NCBI RefSeq assembly: GCF_023571765.1
Contig: NZ_JAMJXC010000003.1
Location: 62,001-126,000 of the forward strand
From: Xanthobacter aminoxidans
GTDB taxonomy: Bacteria > Pseudomonadota > Alphaproteobacteria > Rhizobiales > Xanthobacteraceae
Length of the DNA: 64,000 bases
Direction: 5' to 3'
A model generated the notes under the pieces. The model saw nothing but the letters and a program-made list of their open reading frames with translations, searched no databases and was not told the DNA's origin. Shown piece by piece: positions 35,746-44,817 of the stretch. The position numbers and the translations under genes are program-made. Each line of letters starts with the position of its first letter. The stretch's first letter is position 1.

Positions 35746-37179
35746 ATGAACGCGCCCGTCCCCGTTCCCGACGCCACCCGCCTCGCCGGCGCGACCGCCG
35801 CCGAGATCGCAGCCGCCGTTGCTTCCGGCACCGTCACCGCCCGCGCCGTTATCGAGGCGACGCTGGCCCGAATCGCGGCTCTTGATCCGGCCATCAACGC
35901 CTTCACCGATCTCACGGCGGAGCGCGCCCGCGCCCAGGCGGACGGGATCGACGCCGCTCGCGCCGCCGGCAAACCGCTGGGGCCGCTCGCCGGCGTGCCG
36001 TTCGCGGTGAAGAACCTGTTCGACATCGCCGGCCTGCCCACCCGCGCCGGCTCCAAGATCAACCGGGAACGTGCCCCGTCCCCCCACGATGCCTTCCTGG
36101 TGGAGAAGCTGGAGGCGGCCGGCGCCATCCTCGTCGGTGGGCTCAACATGGGCGAATATGCCTATGACTTCACCGGCGAGAACGTCCATGACGGGTCCTC
36201 GCGCAACCCACACGACCTCACCCGCATGTCGGGGGGCTCCTCCGGTGGTTCCGGGGCGGCGGTGGCGGCGGCCATGGTGCCGCTCGCGCTCGGCTCCGAC
36301 ACCAACGGCTCCATCCGCGTGCCGTCCTCTTTGTGCGGCACGTTCGGCCTGAAGCCCACCTATGGCCGGCTGGGGCGGGGCGGCAGCTTTCCCTTCGTGA
36401 CGGCGCTGGACCACCTCGGGCCGCTCGCCCGCTCGGTTGCCGACCTCGCGCTCTCCTATGACGCCATGCAGGGCGAGGACGCCCGCGATCCCGGCCAGAC
36501 GCCACGCCCCTTCGAGCCTGTGTCCGGGGTGATCGGGAAGGGGATCGGCGGGCTGCGCATCGCCATCGCCGGCGGCTGGTTCCGCGCCAAGGCGCATCCG
36601 GAAGCGCTCGCCGCCGTGGATGCGGTCGCCGCCGCGCTCGGCGCACAAGACACGGTGGACATTCCCGACGCCGCCCGCGCTCGCGCCTCCGCCTACATCA
36701 TCACCGCGGCCGAAGGGGCGAGCCTCCACGCGCGGCGCCTCGCCGTGCGGGCGGAGGATTTCGATCCCGCCGTGCGCGACCGGTTGCTGGCCGGTCTCGC
36801 CATTCCCGCCTCGTGGGTCGATGCCGCCCAGCGCTTCCGCCGGCACTTCCGGGGTGAGATGCTGAAGCTGTTCGAGACTCACGACGTGCTGCTCGCCCCC
36901 GCCACGCCCTGTCGGGCGCCGAAGCTGGGGCAGAAGACCTTCGTGCTCGATGGTGAGGAGATGCTGGTGCGGCCGAATCTCGGCCTGTTCACCCAGCCCA
37001 TTTCCTTCATCGGCCTGCCCGTGGTGGCCGTGCCGGTGCGGGTGGATGTGGGTGACACACCTGAATTGCCCGTCGCCGTGCAGGTCATCGCGCCGCCGTG
37101 GCGGGAAGACATGGCATTGCGCGTGGCCGCGGAGCTTGAGCGGCAGGGCGTCGCCGCCGCCCCTGCGGCAGCCTTTTGA
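35746..37179 (+). CDS. AtzE/HpxY-family amidohydrolase (amidase signature)
   Basis: The 477-residue protein has the amidase Ser-cisSer-Lys triad: Lys89 in VPFAVKNLFD, Ser165 in the SGGSSGGSG loop and the nucleophile Ser189 in GSDTNGSIR. The 24-residue spacing between the two Ser residues is canonical. AtzE hydrolyses 1-carboxybiuret, and the related HpxY acts in oxalurate breakdown. Which of these, or a related amide, is the substrate here cannot be told. A good GAGGTGG ribosome site supports the ATG at 35746. The gene is flanked by its AtzG and HpxZ-like partners. Confidence 0.87.
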   Translation: MNAPVPVPDATRLAGATAAEIAAAVASGTVTARAVIEATLARIAALDPAINAFTDLTAERARAQADGIDAARAAGKPLGPLAGVPFAVKNLFDIAGLPTRAGSKINRERAPSPHDAFLVEKLEAAGAILVGGLNMGEYAYDFTGENVHDGSSRNPHDLTRMSGGSSGGSGAAVAAAMVPLALGSDTNGSIRVPSSLCGTFGLKPTYGRLGRGGSFPFVTALDHLGPLARSVADLALSYDAMQGEDARDPGQTPRPFEPVSGVIGKGIGGLRIAIAGGWFRAKAHPEALAAVDAVAAALGAQDTVDIPDAARARASAYIITAAEGASLHARRLAVRAEDFDPAVRDRLLAGLAIPASWVDAAQRFRRHFRGEMLKLFETHDVLLAPATPCRAPKLGQKTFVLDGEEMLVRPNLGLFTQPISFIGLPVVAVPVRVDVGDTPELPVAVQVIAPPWREDMALRVAAELERQGVAAAPAAAF

Positions 37180-37190
37180 AGGAGGACCTG

Positions 37191-37580
37191 TTGGAAATCG
37201 ACATTCCCGAGGTGAAGGCCGAGGTCGAAGAGGCGTTCGCGGCTTACGAGGCCGCGCTCGTCGGCAACGATGTGGAGACGCTGGAGGCCCTGTTTCACGA
37301 CGATCCGCGCACCATCCGCTTTGGCGGCGGCGAGAACCTTTACGGCATGGATGCCATCCGCGCCTTCCGCCGTGCCCGCTCGCCGGTGGGCCTCGCGCGC
37401 AACCTGGCGCAGACGGTCATCACCACGTACGGCCGGGACTTTGCCGTGGCATCCACCCTGTTTTATCGCGACAACGCGCCGGGCAAGGTGGGGCGCCAGC
37501 AGCAGACCTGGGTGCGGACCTCGCAAAGCTGGCGTGTGGTGGCCGCCCACGTCTCCATGATCGACGAGCCGACGGCATGA
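37191..37580 (+). CDS. HpxZ/AtzH-like protein (SnoaL-fold, DUF3225)
   Basis: This encodes 129 residues from a TTG preceded by GGAGG at six bases. The protein opens MEIDIPEVKAEVEEAFAAYE. It contains the typical FHDDPRTIRFGGGENLYGMD and the ending VRTSQSWRVVAAHVS. It belongs to the HpxZ/AtzH family with an NTF2/SnoaL fold. HpxZ is required for oxalurate use in Klebsiella, and AtzH acts in cyanuric acid-type pathways. It probably acts next to the amidase, on the product or as an auxiliary decarboxylase/hydrolase. Confidence 0.85.
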   Translation: MEIDIPEVKAEVEEAFAAYEAALVGNDVETLEALFHDDPRTIRFGGGENLYGMDAIRAFRRARSPVGLARNLAQTVITTYGRDFAVASTLFYRDNAPGKVGRQQQTWVRTSQSWRVVAAHVSMIDEPTA

Positions 37581-37661
37581 GGTGCCGGCGTGTGACTTGC
37601 CATCCACTTGCGACGTTTCACGGATTTCGCCGCAGGCGGGAATCCCGGTAAAATCGTGCAC

Positions 37662-38378
37662 ATGACCCTGTTCGCGCCACCCACCATGAAGACGTCGGCC
37701 CCGACCCCGCGCGTACGCAAGCGCCGGACGGTCGGTCGCCCCGTGACGCGCACCGAGGAACTGCGTCTGCAGATCGCCGACGACATCGTTCGCGGCCGCC
37801 TCGCACCCGGCACGGCGCTGGAAGAGGTCGATATCGCAAAGCGTTACGGCGTATCCCGCACGCCGGTGCGGGAGGCGTTGCGCGACCTCGCCGCGTCCGG
37901 CCTCGTGGAGGCGCGCCCCCATCGCAGCGCTTTGGTGGCCCAGCCGTCCCTCGATCGTCTGCGCGGCATGTTCGACGTGATGGCGGAGCTGGAAGCCCTG
38001 TGCGCCGGCCTGTGCGCGGTGAACATGACGCCGGCCGAACGTGCGGGGCTTGAATCCATCCATGCCGAGCTGGCCGACCTCACCCGGCGGGGTGACGAGG
38101 GCAGTTACACGGTGCTCAACGAGCGTTTCCACACAACGCTCTATGCCGGCAGCCACAACGACTACCTGACCGAACTGACGCTCGCCACCCGCGCCCGGCT
38201 GCAACCGTTCCGCCGCGCCCAGTTCCGCACCCTCGGCCGCCTGGCCCGCTCCTACGAGGAGCACGACCGGGTGGTGACGGCCATCCTGCGGGGCGACAAG
38301 GCGGAGGCGGCGCAGGCCATGCGCTCGCATATCCTCACGGTCGAGGACGCCTACGAGCGTTACGCCGAGACAGTGTGA
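37662..38378 (+). CDS. GntR-family (FCD/FadR type) transcriptional regulator
   Basis: The 238-residue protein has a basic N-terminal leader of about 30 residues, then the winged HTH with IAKRYGVSRTPVREALRDL. An FCD domain follows with FDVMAELEALCAGL, NERFHTTLYAG and EEHDRVVTAILRGDKAEA. The start is uncertain: the ATG at 37662, an ATG at 37686 or an upstream codon at 37608 are all possible, and none has a strong ribosome site. It follows the HpxZ-like gene and is the likely regulator of the importer-amidase operon, with the ATTG-x4-CAAT palindrome as candidate operator. Confidence 0.85.
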   Translation: MTLFAPPTMKTSAPTPRVRKRRTVGRPVTRTEELRLQIADDIVRGRLAPGTALEEVDIAKRYGVSRTPVREALRDLAASGLVEARPHRSALVAQPSLDRLRGMFDVMAELEALCAGLCAVNMTPAERAGLESIHAELADLTRRGDEGSYTVLNERFHTTLYAGSHNDYLTELTLATRARLQPFRRAQFRTLGRLARSYEEHDRVVTAILRGDKAEAAQAMRSHILTVEDAYERYAETV

Positions 38379-38392
38379 CGGCCTGCGCCGGC

Positions 38393-39274
38393 CTACTCCG
38401 CAGCGTCCACTTCGGTGAGGTTGTCGAGGCCCTGCACGATGTGCTGGGCGAGCGCATCGGCCAGCGGGGAGGGCTCATGGCGATTGCGCAAAAGCCCGAT
38501 ATCGCAAGGGGGTAGGGGAGGGTAGCCCTCCGACGCGCCGAGCACGCGCATGCCGGGGCGCAACGCCGATTCCGGCAGCACGGACACCGCGAGACCGGAG
38601 AGAACCGCCGCGACCACGGCGCCGCAATTGGGGCTGGTGTAGAGGATGCGGTGTCCGCGCCCGGCGCCGGCCAGCCGCGACACGGCGATCTCCCGCCACT
38701 GGCAGGTGGGCCGCCCCAAGGCCAGCGGCACCGGGGTTTCCAGATGCGCCGCATGGCGGGCGGAGGAGACCCACAGCAGGCGTTCCCGGCGGATCACATG
38801 GGCGTTGCGCGAGGTGATCTCGGTGGCGGTGATGATGGCGAGATCGATGGTGCCGGAGGCGATGTACTGCACCAGCTCGGCGGTCGGCTCGCAGATCACC
38901 GTGAGCTCGACGGACGGATGCGTGCGCGAAAATCGCGCCATGATATCAGGTAGATAGCGGTCGGCGTAATCGTCCGGCACCCCCAGGCACACCCGCCCCG
39001 AAAGCTCGGCGTCGGCAAAGCTGGAGACGGCCTCCATGTTCAGCTTCACGATGCGCCGAGCATAATCGAGGAGGCGCTCGCCGTCCTCGGTGAGGCGGGA
39101 GGCGCGGCCGTCGCGGACGAAGATGGGGCGGTCGACCCGCTCCTCCAGCCGTTTCATCTGCATGGAGACCGCCGACTGGGTCTTGTGGACCACCTCCGCC
39201 GCCTTGGTGAAACTGCCGGTTTCGGCAATGGCCACAAAGGTTCTCAGCTGGTCGGGGTCGAGCATGGCCGTCAT
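38393..39274 (-). CDS. LysR-family transcriptional regulator
   Basis: This encodes 293 residues from the ATG at 39272-39274, which has an AGGAG site seven bases upstream. The N-terminal HTH (about 4-63) contains TFVAIAETGSFTKAAEVVHK and the typical TQSAVSMQMKRLEERV. The C-terminal domain has the two-lobed binding fold. The frame opens upstream to 39397, but without LysR-like sequence. It converges with the GntR gene and is divergent from the DUF1127 gene. The target is unknown. Confidence 0.87.
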   Translation of the reverse strand: MTAMLDPDQLRTFVAIAETGSFTKAAEVVHKTQSAVSMQMKRLEERVDRPIFVRDGRASRLTEDGERLLDYARRIVKLNMEAVSSFADAELSGRVCLGVPDDYADRYLPDIMARFSRTHPSVELTVICEPTAELVQYIASGTIDLAIITATEITSRNAHVIRRERLLWVSSARHAAHLETPVPLALGRPTCQWREIAVSRLAGAGRGHRILYTSPNCGAVVAAVLSGLAVSVLPESALRPGMRVLGASEGYPPLPPCDIGLLRNRHEPSPLADALAQHIVQGLDNLTEVDAAE

Positions 39275-39557
39275 CGTCGCGCTCCTGTGGGGCAGCCCTG
39301 CGCCAGCCGCATGGGCCGGCCGCCCCGTCGCCGCAATCATCACACAAAACGATACGAGAGATGAAAAACATTCGCTAGCGTGATTTGTGCGAAGCATCCA
39401 GAAAGGTCCTGCCGATTGGATGCGGCGCGAAATCGGGTGGTTTCACCGGGGTGTCAGGGCCAGTTTCAGGCCCGTTCAGCACATGCCGGGTGTGTTCAGA
39501 CCATCACGGCCCCGGAAAGGAGGGTCGGCGGAGCGCATCCAGGCAACGGAGATGATG

Positions 39558-39887
39558 ATGACGTACCATGGTGAAACCCGCAGGACCCCCTTCGCCCCCG
39601 CGGGCGAGCTGGTCGCCGCCTTGTGCCTCTCGGCCGTCGGCGCTGCCGTCAAGGGCCTGCGTCAGGTGCAGACCATCGGCCGCGTCATCGAGCGACGGCA
39701 GGTGATGGCTGAGATCGCCCATCTCGATGACCACATGCTGCGCGATATCGGGGTAACGCGGGCGGATGTGCGCGATGCCGTCTCCGCGCCGCTGTTCGAA
39801 GACCCGACCCAGATTCTGGTGGTCCGCGCCAAGGAGCGCCGGGCTGCGGCGCGGCTCGCCGCCTGGCGCGGCTATCCGGCCGACTGA
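39558..39887 (+). CDS. DUF1127 domain protein
   Basis: This encodes 109 residues from the third of three tandem ATG codons (39552, 39555, 39558). The CGGAG site at 39547-39551 best fits the third. The C-terminal half carries the DUF1127 hallmark RRQVMAEIAHLDDHMLRDIGVTR split over residues 53-80, rich in Arg. DUF1127 proteins are small, basic, and linked to RNA turnover and stress in alphaproteobacteria. It ends in a strong terminator. The divergent LysR may regulate it. Confidence 0.82.
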   Translation: MTYHGETRRTPFAPAGELVAALCLSAVGAAVKGLRQVQTIGRVIERRQVMAEIAHLDDHMLRDIGVTRADVRDAVSAPLFEDPTQILVVRAKERRAAARLAAWRGYPAD

Positions 39888-39930
39888 ATTCAAGAATCCG
39901 GCGGAAGCGCCCCTCGACTCCGCCGTGCCT

Positions 39931-39968
39931 CGACCCGCGCCGTCCGCAACCGGCGCGGGTCGATTTTT
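39931..39968 (+). terminator. Rho-independent terminator after the DUF1127 gene
   Basis: Perfect 11-bp arms, CGACCCGCGCC at 39931-39941 and GGCGCGGGTCG at 39952-39962, are followed by ATTTTT. This is the clearest T-tract terminator in the window. It may also serve the convergent gene that ends at 39996. Confidence 0.85.
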
Positions 39969-39995
39969 ATCTGGCCATCAATTGGCTACGCTCAA

Positions 39996-41051
39996 TCACT
40001 TGCCGCTGGAGAAGCGGTCCGTCGCGGGCTTGTCGCCATCGGCGCGGCCGAGGCGGGGGCGGTCGGGGGGCAGGGTCTCGGCTTCCTGCACAGTCTGCCC
40101 GTTCTGGGTGACCGCATTCATGCTCTGGGTGGCGGCCGACATGGACGCTGCGGCCGAGCGCATGATGTTGAGCCAGAATTCCGGCACTGCATAAGCCTGC
40201 CGGCTCGCATCGGGCGCGCCGGGCTGGGCCGGCGGCGGGAAGGGCGGTGGGAAGCCCTGGGCGAACATCTGCGCGAAGAAGTTTTGGAACGGCAGCAGCG
40301 GCGCGGGCGGGGGCTCCGGCGGCTTCTCGCGGGTGGGCGGCACGCCGGCCTGCATCATGGTCTTGGACATGGCGTTCACCACGTCCTGCCACGCGTTGGC
40401 CGGATTGCGCTGGGGCGCAGGGGCCGGGGCGGCGCGCTGGAACATCATCTGGGCATAGGCATCCGCCCACGGATTGCCCGTGCTGTAGGATCGGCCGCCC
40501 TGCTCGGTGGCGGTGCTGGTGAAGGCCAGGAAGGCGTCGATCCAGGGATTGCCCGAGGAGATGGGCGCGATCTTCTGCTCGGTCTGCCCCGGCATCCGGC
40601 TGAGCATGGCGGCCAGCATCTGCTGCAACGCGCCGGAGGCGGCGAGCGACTTGGCGAGGCCACCCACCACCAGGGTGGCGTAGGTGGGCATCACCTGCTT
40701 CACCATGGCCATGCCGAGGCCGGTGGAGGAGGCGACGTGCGCGGCCACGGCGCGGCTGACCTCGGAGGAGCCGAAAACGGTATCGAGCGCCTCGGAGCCG
40801 GCGCGGGTCAGCTCGGCGGGGGGCGCGGGCTGCGAATAGAAGGCGCCATAGGGGCCGCTCGTCATCAGCGTCATCAACGCGGCAAGGGATTCGGGAGACC
40901 GCGAGGCCTGCTTGAATGCCTCCCCGAAGGCGGGCATCACCGCCTCGGCCACCTGCTGGGCCTGCTGCGCGGAAAGGCCGTACATGCGGCCGATATTCTC
41001 CATCGCCTGCCCGCCCTGGGCCGCGCGCAGCATCTCCACGAACTGATCCAT
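39996..41051 (-). CDS. DUF937-like Pro/Gln-rich protein of unknown function
   Basis: The 351-residue protein's N-terminal region (about 8-60) has GRMYGLSAQQAQQVAEAVMP, resembling the DUF937 repeat domain. The C-terminal part is rich in Ala, Pro, Gln and Met, with two GNPWxDA motifs and a proline-rich FAQMFAQGFPPPFPPP stretch. There is no signal peptide or membrane segment. Its ATG at 41049-41051 begins MDQFVEMLRAAQGG. The function is not known. Confidence 0.72.
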   Translation of the reverse strand: MDQFVEMLRAAQGGQAMENIGRMYGLSAQQAQQVAEAVMPAFGEAFKQASRSPESLAALMTLMTSGPYGAFYSQPAPPAELTRAGSEALDTVFGSSEVSRAVAAHVASSTGLGMAMVKQVMPTYATLVVGGLAKSLAASGALQQMLAAMLSRMPGQTEQKIAPISSGNPWIDAFLAFTSTATEQGGRSYSTGNPWADAYAQMMFQRAAPAPAPQRNPANAWQDVVNAMSKTMMQAGVPPTREKPPEPPPAPLLPFQNFFAQMFAQGFPPPFPPPAQPGAPDASRQAYAVPEFWLNIMRSAAASMSAATQSMNAVTQNGQTVQEAETLPPDRPRLGRADGDKPATDRFSSGK

Positions 41052-41669
41052 ACGCGAACTCCGTCGGATCGCGGGCGTGCGAGGGGAGAAGGCGTCCCGC
41101 TCCGGCTTCTGCCCGAAATCTTGGCAGCAAGCTTACGCCATCGTCCTGCCGAAATCACGAAATGGTTCGGTTCCGTTACGGGAATTGACAGGGGATGGTG
41201 GAAGCGATGCTTCCAGCGCGGATGACGGTACCGGGCGCTGGTCTCCCCGGACAAGCGACACCGCAGGTGGAGCGCCGATCCGGGGGCCAGCGCAAGATTC
41301 CCGCGCAGCGGGCAATGCCTGAGAGCGCTGAAGTTCGGAAGCGCCTTCGGCGGTCTTTTGCGCCGGGCCCCGGCTCGCATTCCGCTGACGCTCCATGCGT
41401 CCGGGGCGCGAGATAGCTCGCCGCACCCGCCGGCCGCGCTTGGAGCCAAGGGCGTCCCCGTGCTTGAACAGCTGTTCCCTCTGCTCTCCACTGTCATGCC
41501 CGGGCTTGTCCCTTGTATCCACGTCGGGCGGCAGGCGCGATGTCTGGACGGGTGTTCCCGGCCCACCCACGTGGATGGCCGGGACAAGCCCGGCCATGAC
41601 GGCGGTGCTGGTCCGGACACACTGCCCCGACGCCTCTTTGCCCGGACAAGCGGCGGCGCCGCCGACTGA
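41052..41669. other. Non-coding region with a REP-type inverted repeat
   Basis: The gap of about 618 bases lies between the DUF937-like gene's start and the antiporter stop. It holds the inverted repeat described separately. Open frames here give the M-A-G-L-V-P-A-I-H-V type translation that comes from repetitive elements of this group, so I call no gene. The rest shows nothing recognisable. Confidence 0.6.
41493..41600. repeat. REP/RIME-like inverted repeat
   Basis: GTCATGCCCGGGCTTGTCCC at 41493-41512 pairs with GGGACAAGCCCGGCCATGAC at 41581-41600 with one mismatch. Inner segments TCCACGT/ACGTGGA extend the pairing. This CGGGCTTGTCCCGGCCATG family is a well-known dispersed repeat in Rhizobiales chromosomes. 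It differs from the CTCTCCCGCAAGGGGAGAG family in this window. Confidence 0.8.
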
Positions 41670-43511
41670 TCACCCCGAGAATTCGGTCTCGTGGGTGAGG
41701 ATGTCCTGCGCCTCGGGGTTGAGCGGGCGGGCGCGGTGTTCGGGTTCGGTGAGGGGCTCGGGCTCCACCTTGGGACGCGTGAAGGGATCGGCGCCGGCGA
41801 ACAGGCCGTCCTGCATCTGCCGCTCCAGCCGGGCGCGGTCGCGCTCGCGCACGTCGGCGATGCGGGCCTCGGCGGCGCTCTCGCTCACGCCCAGCGCCTC
41901 AAGGGTGCGGGCGCCGAAGGAGAGGGCCGATTCGAGGGTCTCGCGCAGTTCGAAATCCACGCCGAGGCGCACCAGCTCCATGGAGTGCACGCGATCGAAG
42001 CTGCGCACGAACAGGCGCGGCCCCTGGATGGAGGTGCGCACGATCTCGACGATGCGGTTGGCGTCTTCCTTGTTGTCCACGCAGATGCAGATCACTTCCA
42101 TCGTCTCCGCGCCAGCGGCGCGAAGAACGTCAAGCCGTGTGCCGTCGCCATAATAGATGTGCACGCCGAACCGGCCGGCGCTCTGGATCATCTCCACGTC
42201 CTTGTCGATGATCGTCACGCTCACGTCCTGCGCCAGAAGGCACTGGGACACGATCTGCCCGAACCGGCCGAAGCCGATCACCAGCACCGAGCCGTCGGCA
42301 TCGGTGAAGTCGTCGGCGGGCGGCTCCGGCGCCGGCGGGGTGAAGCGCGGCAGGAAGCGCGAGACGCCGGCGAAGAGCAGGGGGCCGAGCACCATGGTGA
42401 GCGCCGCGAGGGCGATGAGCAGGTCCGTCTGCTCGGTGCGCAGGATGTTGTTGGCGAGGCCCAGGGGGAACAGGACGAAGGCAAATTCGCCCGCCGCCAT
42501 CAGCGCCACGGAGGCGCGCAGGGAATCGCCGGGGGCGATGTTGTCGGCCCGGAACACCAGATAGACCACCACCGACTTGATGACCGCCACCGCCAGCGCG
42601 CCCACCACGAGGCGCGGAATGTGGTGGAGGATCACGTCGATGTTCAGCGTCATGCCGATGCTCATGAAGAAGATGGCGAGCAGCAGGCCGCGGAAGGCAT
42701 CCACATTGGCTTCGAGTTCGTGCCGGAAGGTGCTTTCCGAGAGCAGGAGGCCGGCGAGGAACGCGCCCATGGCCGCCGACATGCCGGCGATCTCCATCAG
42801 GCCGGCGGCGCCGAGCACCACCATCAGCGCGGCCGCCGTCATCGCCTCGCGGGCGCCGGAGCGGGCCAGCACCCGGAACAGGGGATTGAGCAGATAGCGG
42901 CCGGCCACGACGATGACCGCGATGGCGCCCACCGCCATGCCCGCCTGCATCAGTGTGGCCTTCGGATCGTGGATCTCGGTCTCGCTGCCGGGGGCGAGCA
43001 GCGGCACCAGCGCCAGCAGCGGCACCACCGCGATGTCCTGGAACAGGAGAATGGAGAAGGTGCGCTGCCCGTAGGGACTGCCGAGGTCGCCGCGCTCGCC
43101 CACGAGCTGCAGCGCGATGGCGGTACCCGACACCGACAGCGCGAGGCCGGAGACCACCGCCGCCGCCACGCCGAAGCCGAGGCCGAAATAGGCCAGCAGC
43201 GCGAACGCCAGCGAGGTGAGCACCAGCTGCGCCGTGCCCAGCCCGAAGATGTAGTGCCCCATGGAGAGGAGGTGCGACGGCTTCAGCTCCAGCCCGACGA
43301 GGAACAGGAGCATGACCACGCCCAGCTCGGCCACGGTGTGCACCACCGAGGGGTCGGCCACATTGAGGCCGATGGGGCCGATGGCGATGCCCACCAGGAG
43401 GTAGCCGACGATGGGTGAGAAACCGATGCGCTTGGCGACGAGGACCGCGATGACGGCGGCGCACATGAAGGCCAGCGCCCCACCGAACAAGGCGTGTTCA
43501 TCGACTGGCAT
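41670..43511 (-). CDS. CPA2-family cation:proton antiporter with a TrkA-N domain (Kef type)
   Basis: The 613-residue protein has a hydrophobic N-terminal about 390 residues with GYLLVGIAIGPIGLNVADPS and LGVVMLLFLVGLELKPSHL, the CPA2 antiporter signature. A C-terminal TrkA-N/RCK-like nucleotide domain starts near residue 400 (LVIGFGRFGQIVSQCLL). A charged tail of about 100 residues follows. Glutathione-gated KefB/KefC or YbaL-type potassium efflux is the likely role. No separate KefF/KefG-type ancillary gene is nearby. Confidence 0.87.
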   Translation of the reverse strand: MPVDEHALFGGALAFMCAAVIAVLVAKRIGFSPIVGYLLVGIAIGPIGLNVADPSVVHTVAELGVVMLLFLVGLELKPSHLLSMGHYIFGLGTAQLVLTSLAFALLAYFGLGFGVAAAVVSGLALSVSGTAIALQLVGERGDLGSPYGQRTFSILLFQDIAVVPLLALVPLLAPGSETEIHDPKATLMQAGMAVGAIAVIVVAGRYLLNPLFRVLARSGAREAMTAAALMVVLGAAGLMEIAGMSAAMGAFLAGLLLSESTFRHELEANVDAFRGLLLAIFFMSIGMTLNIDVILHHIPRLVVGALAVAVIKSVVVYLVFRADNIAPGDSLRASVALMAAGEFAFVLFPLGLANNILRTEQTDLLIALAALTMVLGPLLFAGVSRFLPRFTPPAPEPPADDFTDADGSVLVIGFGRFGQIVSQCLLAQDVSVTIIDKDVEMIQSAGRFGVHIYYGDGTRLDVLRAAGAETMEVICICVDNKEDANRIVEIVRTSIQGPRLFVRSFDRVHSMELVRLGVDFELRETLESALSFGARTLEALGVSESAAEARIADVRERDRARLERQMQDGLFAGADPFTRPKVEPEPLTEPEHRARPLNPEAQDILTHETEFSG

Positions 43512-43706
43512 GCGCGACGTCCTCCCCCGGTCCCGATCCCTGACGGATCAGAACGCCTTCCGCAAGGGCTGCTTCCAAGCAACTTCGGCGCCACCCATCC
43601 CCAGTGGCCCCTGCTCTTCGCTCATGACGGGCGAGCGTGTCGAAACCATGCCGTCGACGCGGCGTGGTGGTGGCCGTCCGCCGAAGCGTGACGACCATCG
43701 ACGACC

Positions 43707-44288
43707 TTACTTCAGGGCATCAAATCCCGGACCGAATCCGTTGAGGCTGAGCGGCACGCCGATGCCTTCTTCCGGGGTCTGGAAGATGATGAAGGTGGCG
43801 GTCTTGCCGGACTTGAGGCGGCCGACGAGGGTTTCGTCCATCACCACCTCAGCGACGCAGCCATTGGGCAGGCAGCGCACGAATCCGGCGCGGCCGATGT
43901 CCTGGTCGTCGATCTTGAGGCCGAGGCCGGCGGGCAGCAGCACACCGAGCGGCGCCAGCACGCGCAAAAGGCGGCTCTTCTGGTCCGAGGTCTTCAGCAC
44001 GATCACGGTGAGGCCGACATTGGGCCGGTCTTCCGCCTGCACCGACTGGAGCAGCACGCACTGCTCGCTCTGCGCGCCGGGCGGGGTGTCGCAGCGAATC
44101 TGCCATTCGCCAAACACCGACTTCACCACGCCCTGCGCCGCCGCCGGGGCCGCCGCCGAGAGCAGTGCGGCCACGAAGGTCCCGAGGAACAGCGCCAGCG
44201 CGCGCCCCCCGGCGCGAGGCGTCCCCGTGCCGGGCGTTTCGGCGCGATCGGTCTCAATGGCGGGAAAAGGTCGGAACGACAGGACCAT
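43707..44288 (-). CDS. IalB-family (invasion-associated locus B) periplasmic protein
   Basis: This encodes 193 residues from the ATG at 44286-44288, which follows CCGGAG. A signal sequence ends near AAPAAAQG (about residue 52), with a longer than usual polar N-terminal part of about 25 residues before it. The mature part has FGEWQIRCDTPPGAQSEQCV and SDQKSRLLRVLAPLGVLLPAG. It ends with the Cys-containing RCLPNGCVAEVVM. These are IalB features. Members are common in free-living Rhizobiales and do not imply virulence. Confidence 0.87.
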   Translation of the reverse strand: MVLSFRPFPAIETDRAETPGTGTPRAGGRALALFLGTFVAALLSAAAPAAAQGVVKSVFGEWQIRCDTPPGAQSEQCVLLQSVQAEDRPNVGLTVIVLKTSDQKSRLLRVLAPLGVLLPAGLGLKIDDQDIGRAGFVRCLPNGCVAEVVMDETLVGRLKSGKTATFIIFQTPEEGIGVPLSLNGFGPGFDALK

Positions 44289-44817
44289 CGCAAGCTCCGG
44301 CAGGGTCCGGCGGGGGAGGCCGGGCGATCCTGCCTTATCTGATTTCGTGAACCAATGCCTTAATGCCCAAGGCATCGCGTCAACAATGGGGCAGGACCCA
44401 CTTTCCCCCGTCGGCATTCCGACCCGGCGCCCTTGCGTAAACCACGGACGGGGTGCGCGGTATTTTGTCTCTTGCGCCCCGTTTCAAACCCCGTGCGACT
44501 CGCTCGAGGAGGTGTGTGGGGCTGGCTAAAGTGGAGTTAGAACAATTGGTTACTAAAACGATCGGCGCGCCCTCCGGCGCCGGCCGGAGCGGGCTTGGAC
44601 GTTTTGTCCAATTGGGCAAACCCCGGGCGATTGCAAGGCGCCCCCAATTGTGTTTGATGAATCTTAGGGAGAGTGCCTGCCCAAAAACAACGCAGTTGCA
44701 TGCGGCTGCAGAACGCGGTCTCGCACTCGAATAAGGGCCCCGTGGCGCGCCCCTTCGGCGCACCGGCGGCAGGGAAATTTCCGGCGGTTCTCCGCCGGCC
44801 AGGGAGATGGGTAGAAG
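44289..44817. other. Intergenic region upstream of the cytochrome oxidase operon
   Basis: About 530 bases separate the divergent ialB-like gene and coxB. It should contain the promoters of both. The region 44500-44730 has a local drop in GC. I recognise no gene, RNA, or clear -35/-10 pair. A 93-codon open frame at 44453-44734 has unconvincing composition. Confidence 0.5.

Noticed and set aside
41133-41597. 154-codon open frame, minus strand, beginning M-A-G-L-V-P-A-I-H
   Set aside because: The translation is that of a dispersed REP-type repeat read through in frame; the inverted repeat at 41493-41600 accounts for it.
44453-44734. 93-codon open frame upstream of coxB
   Set aside because: Composition is unlike the neighbouring genes, there is no ribosome site of note and no domain; it lies in the expected promoter region.
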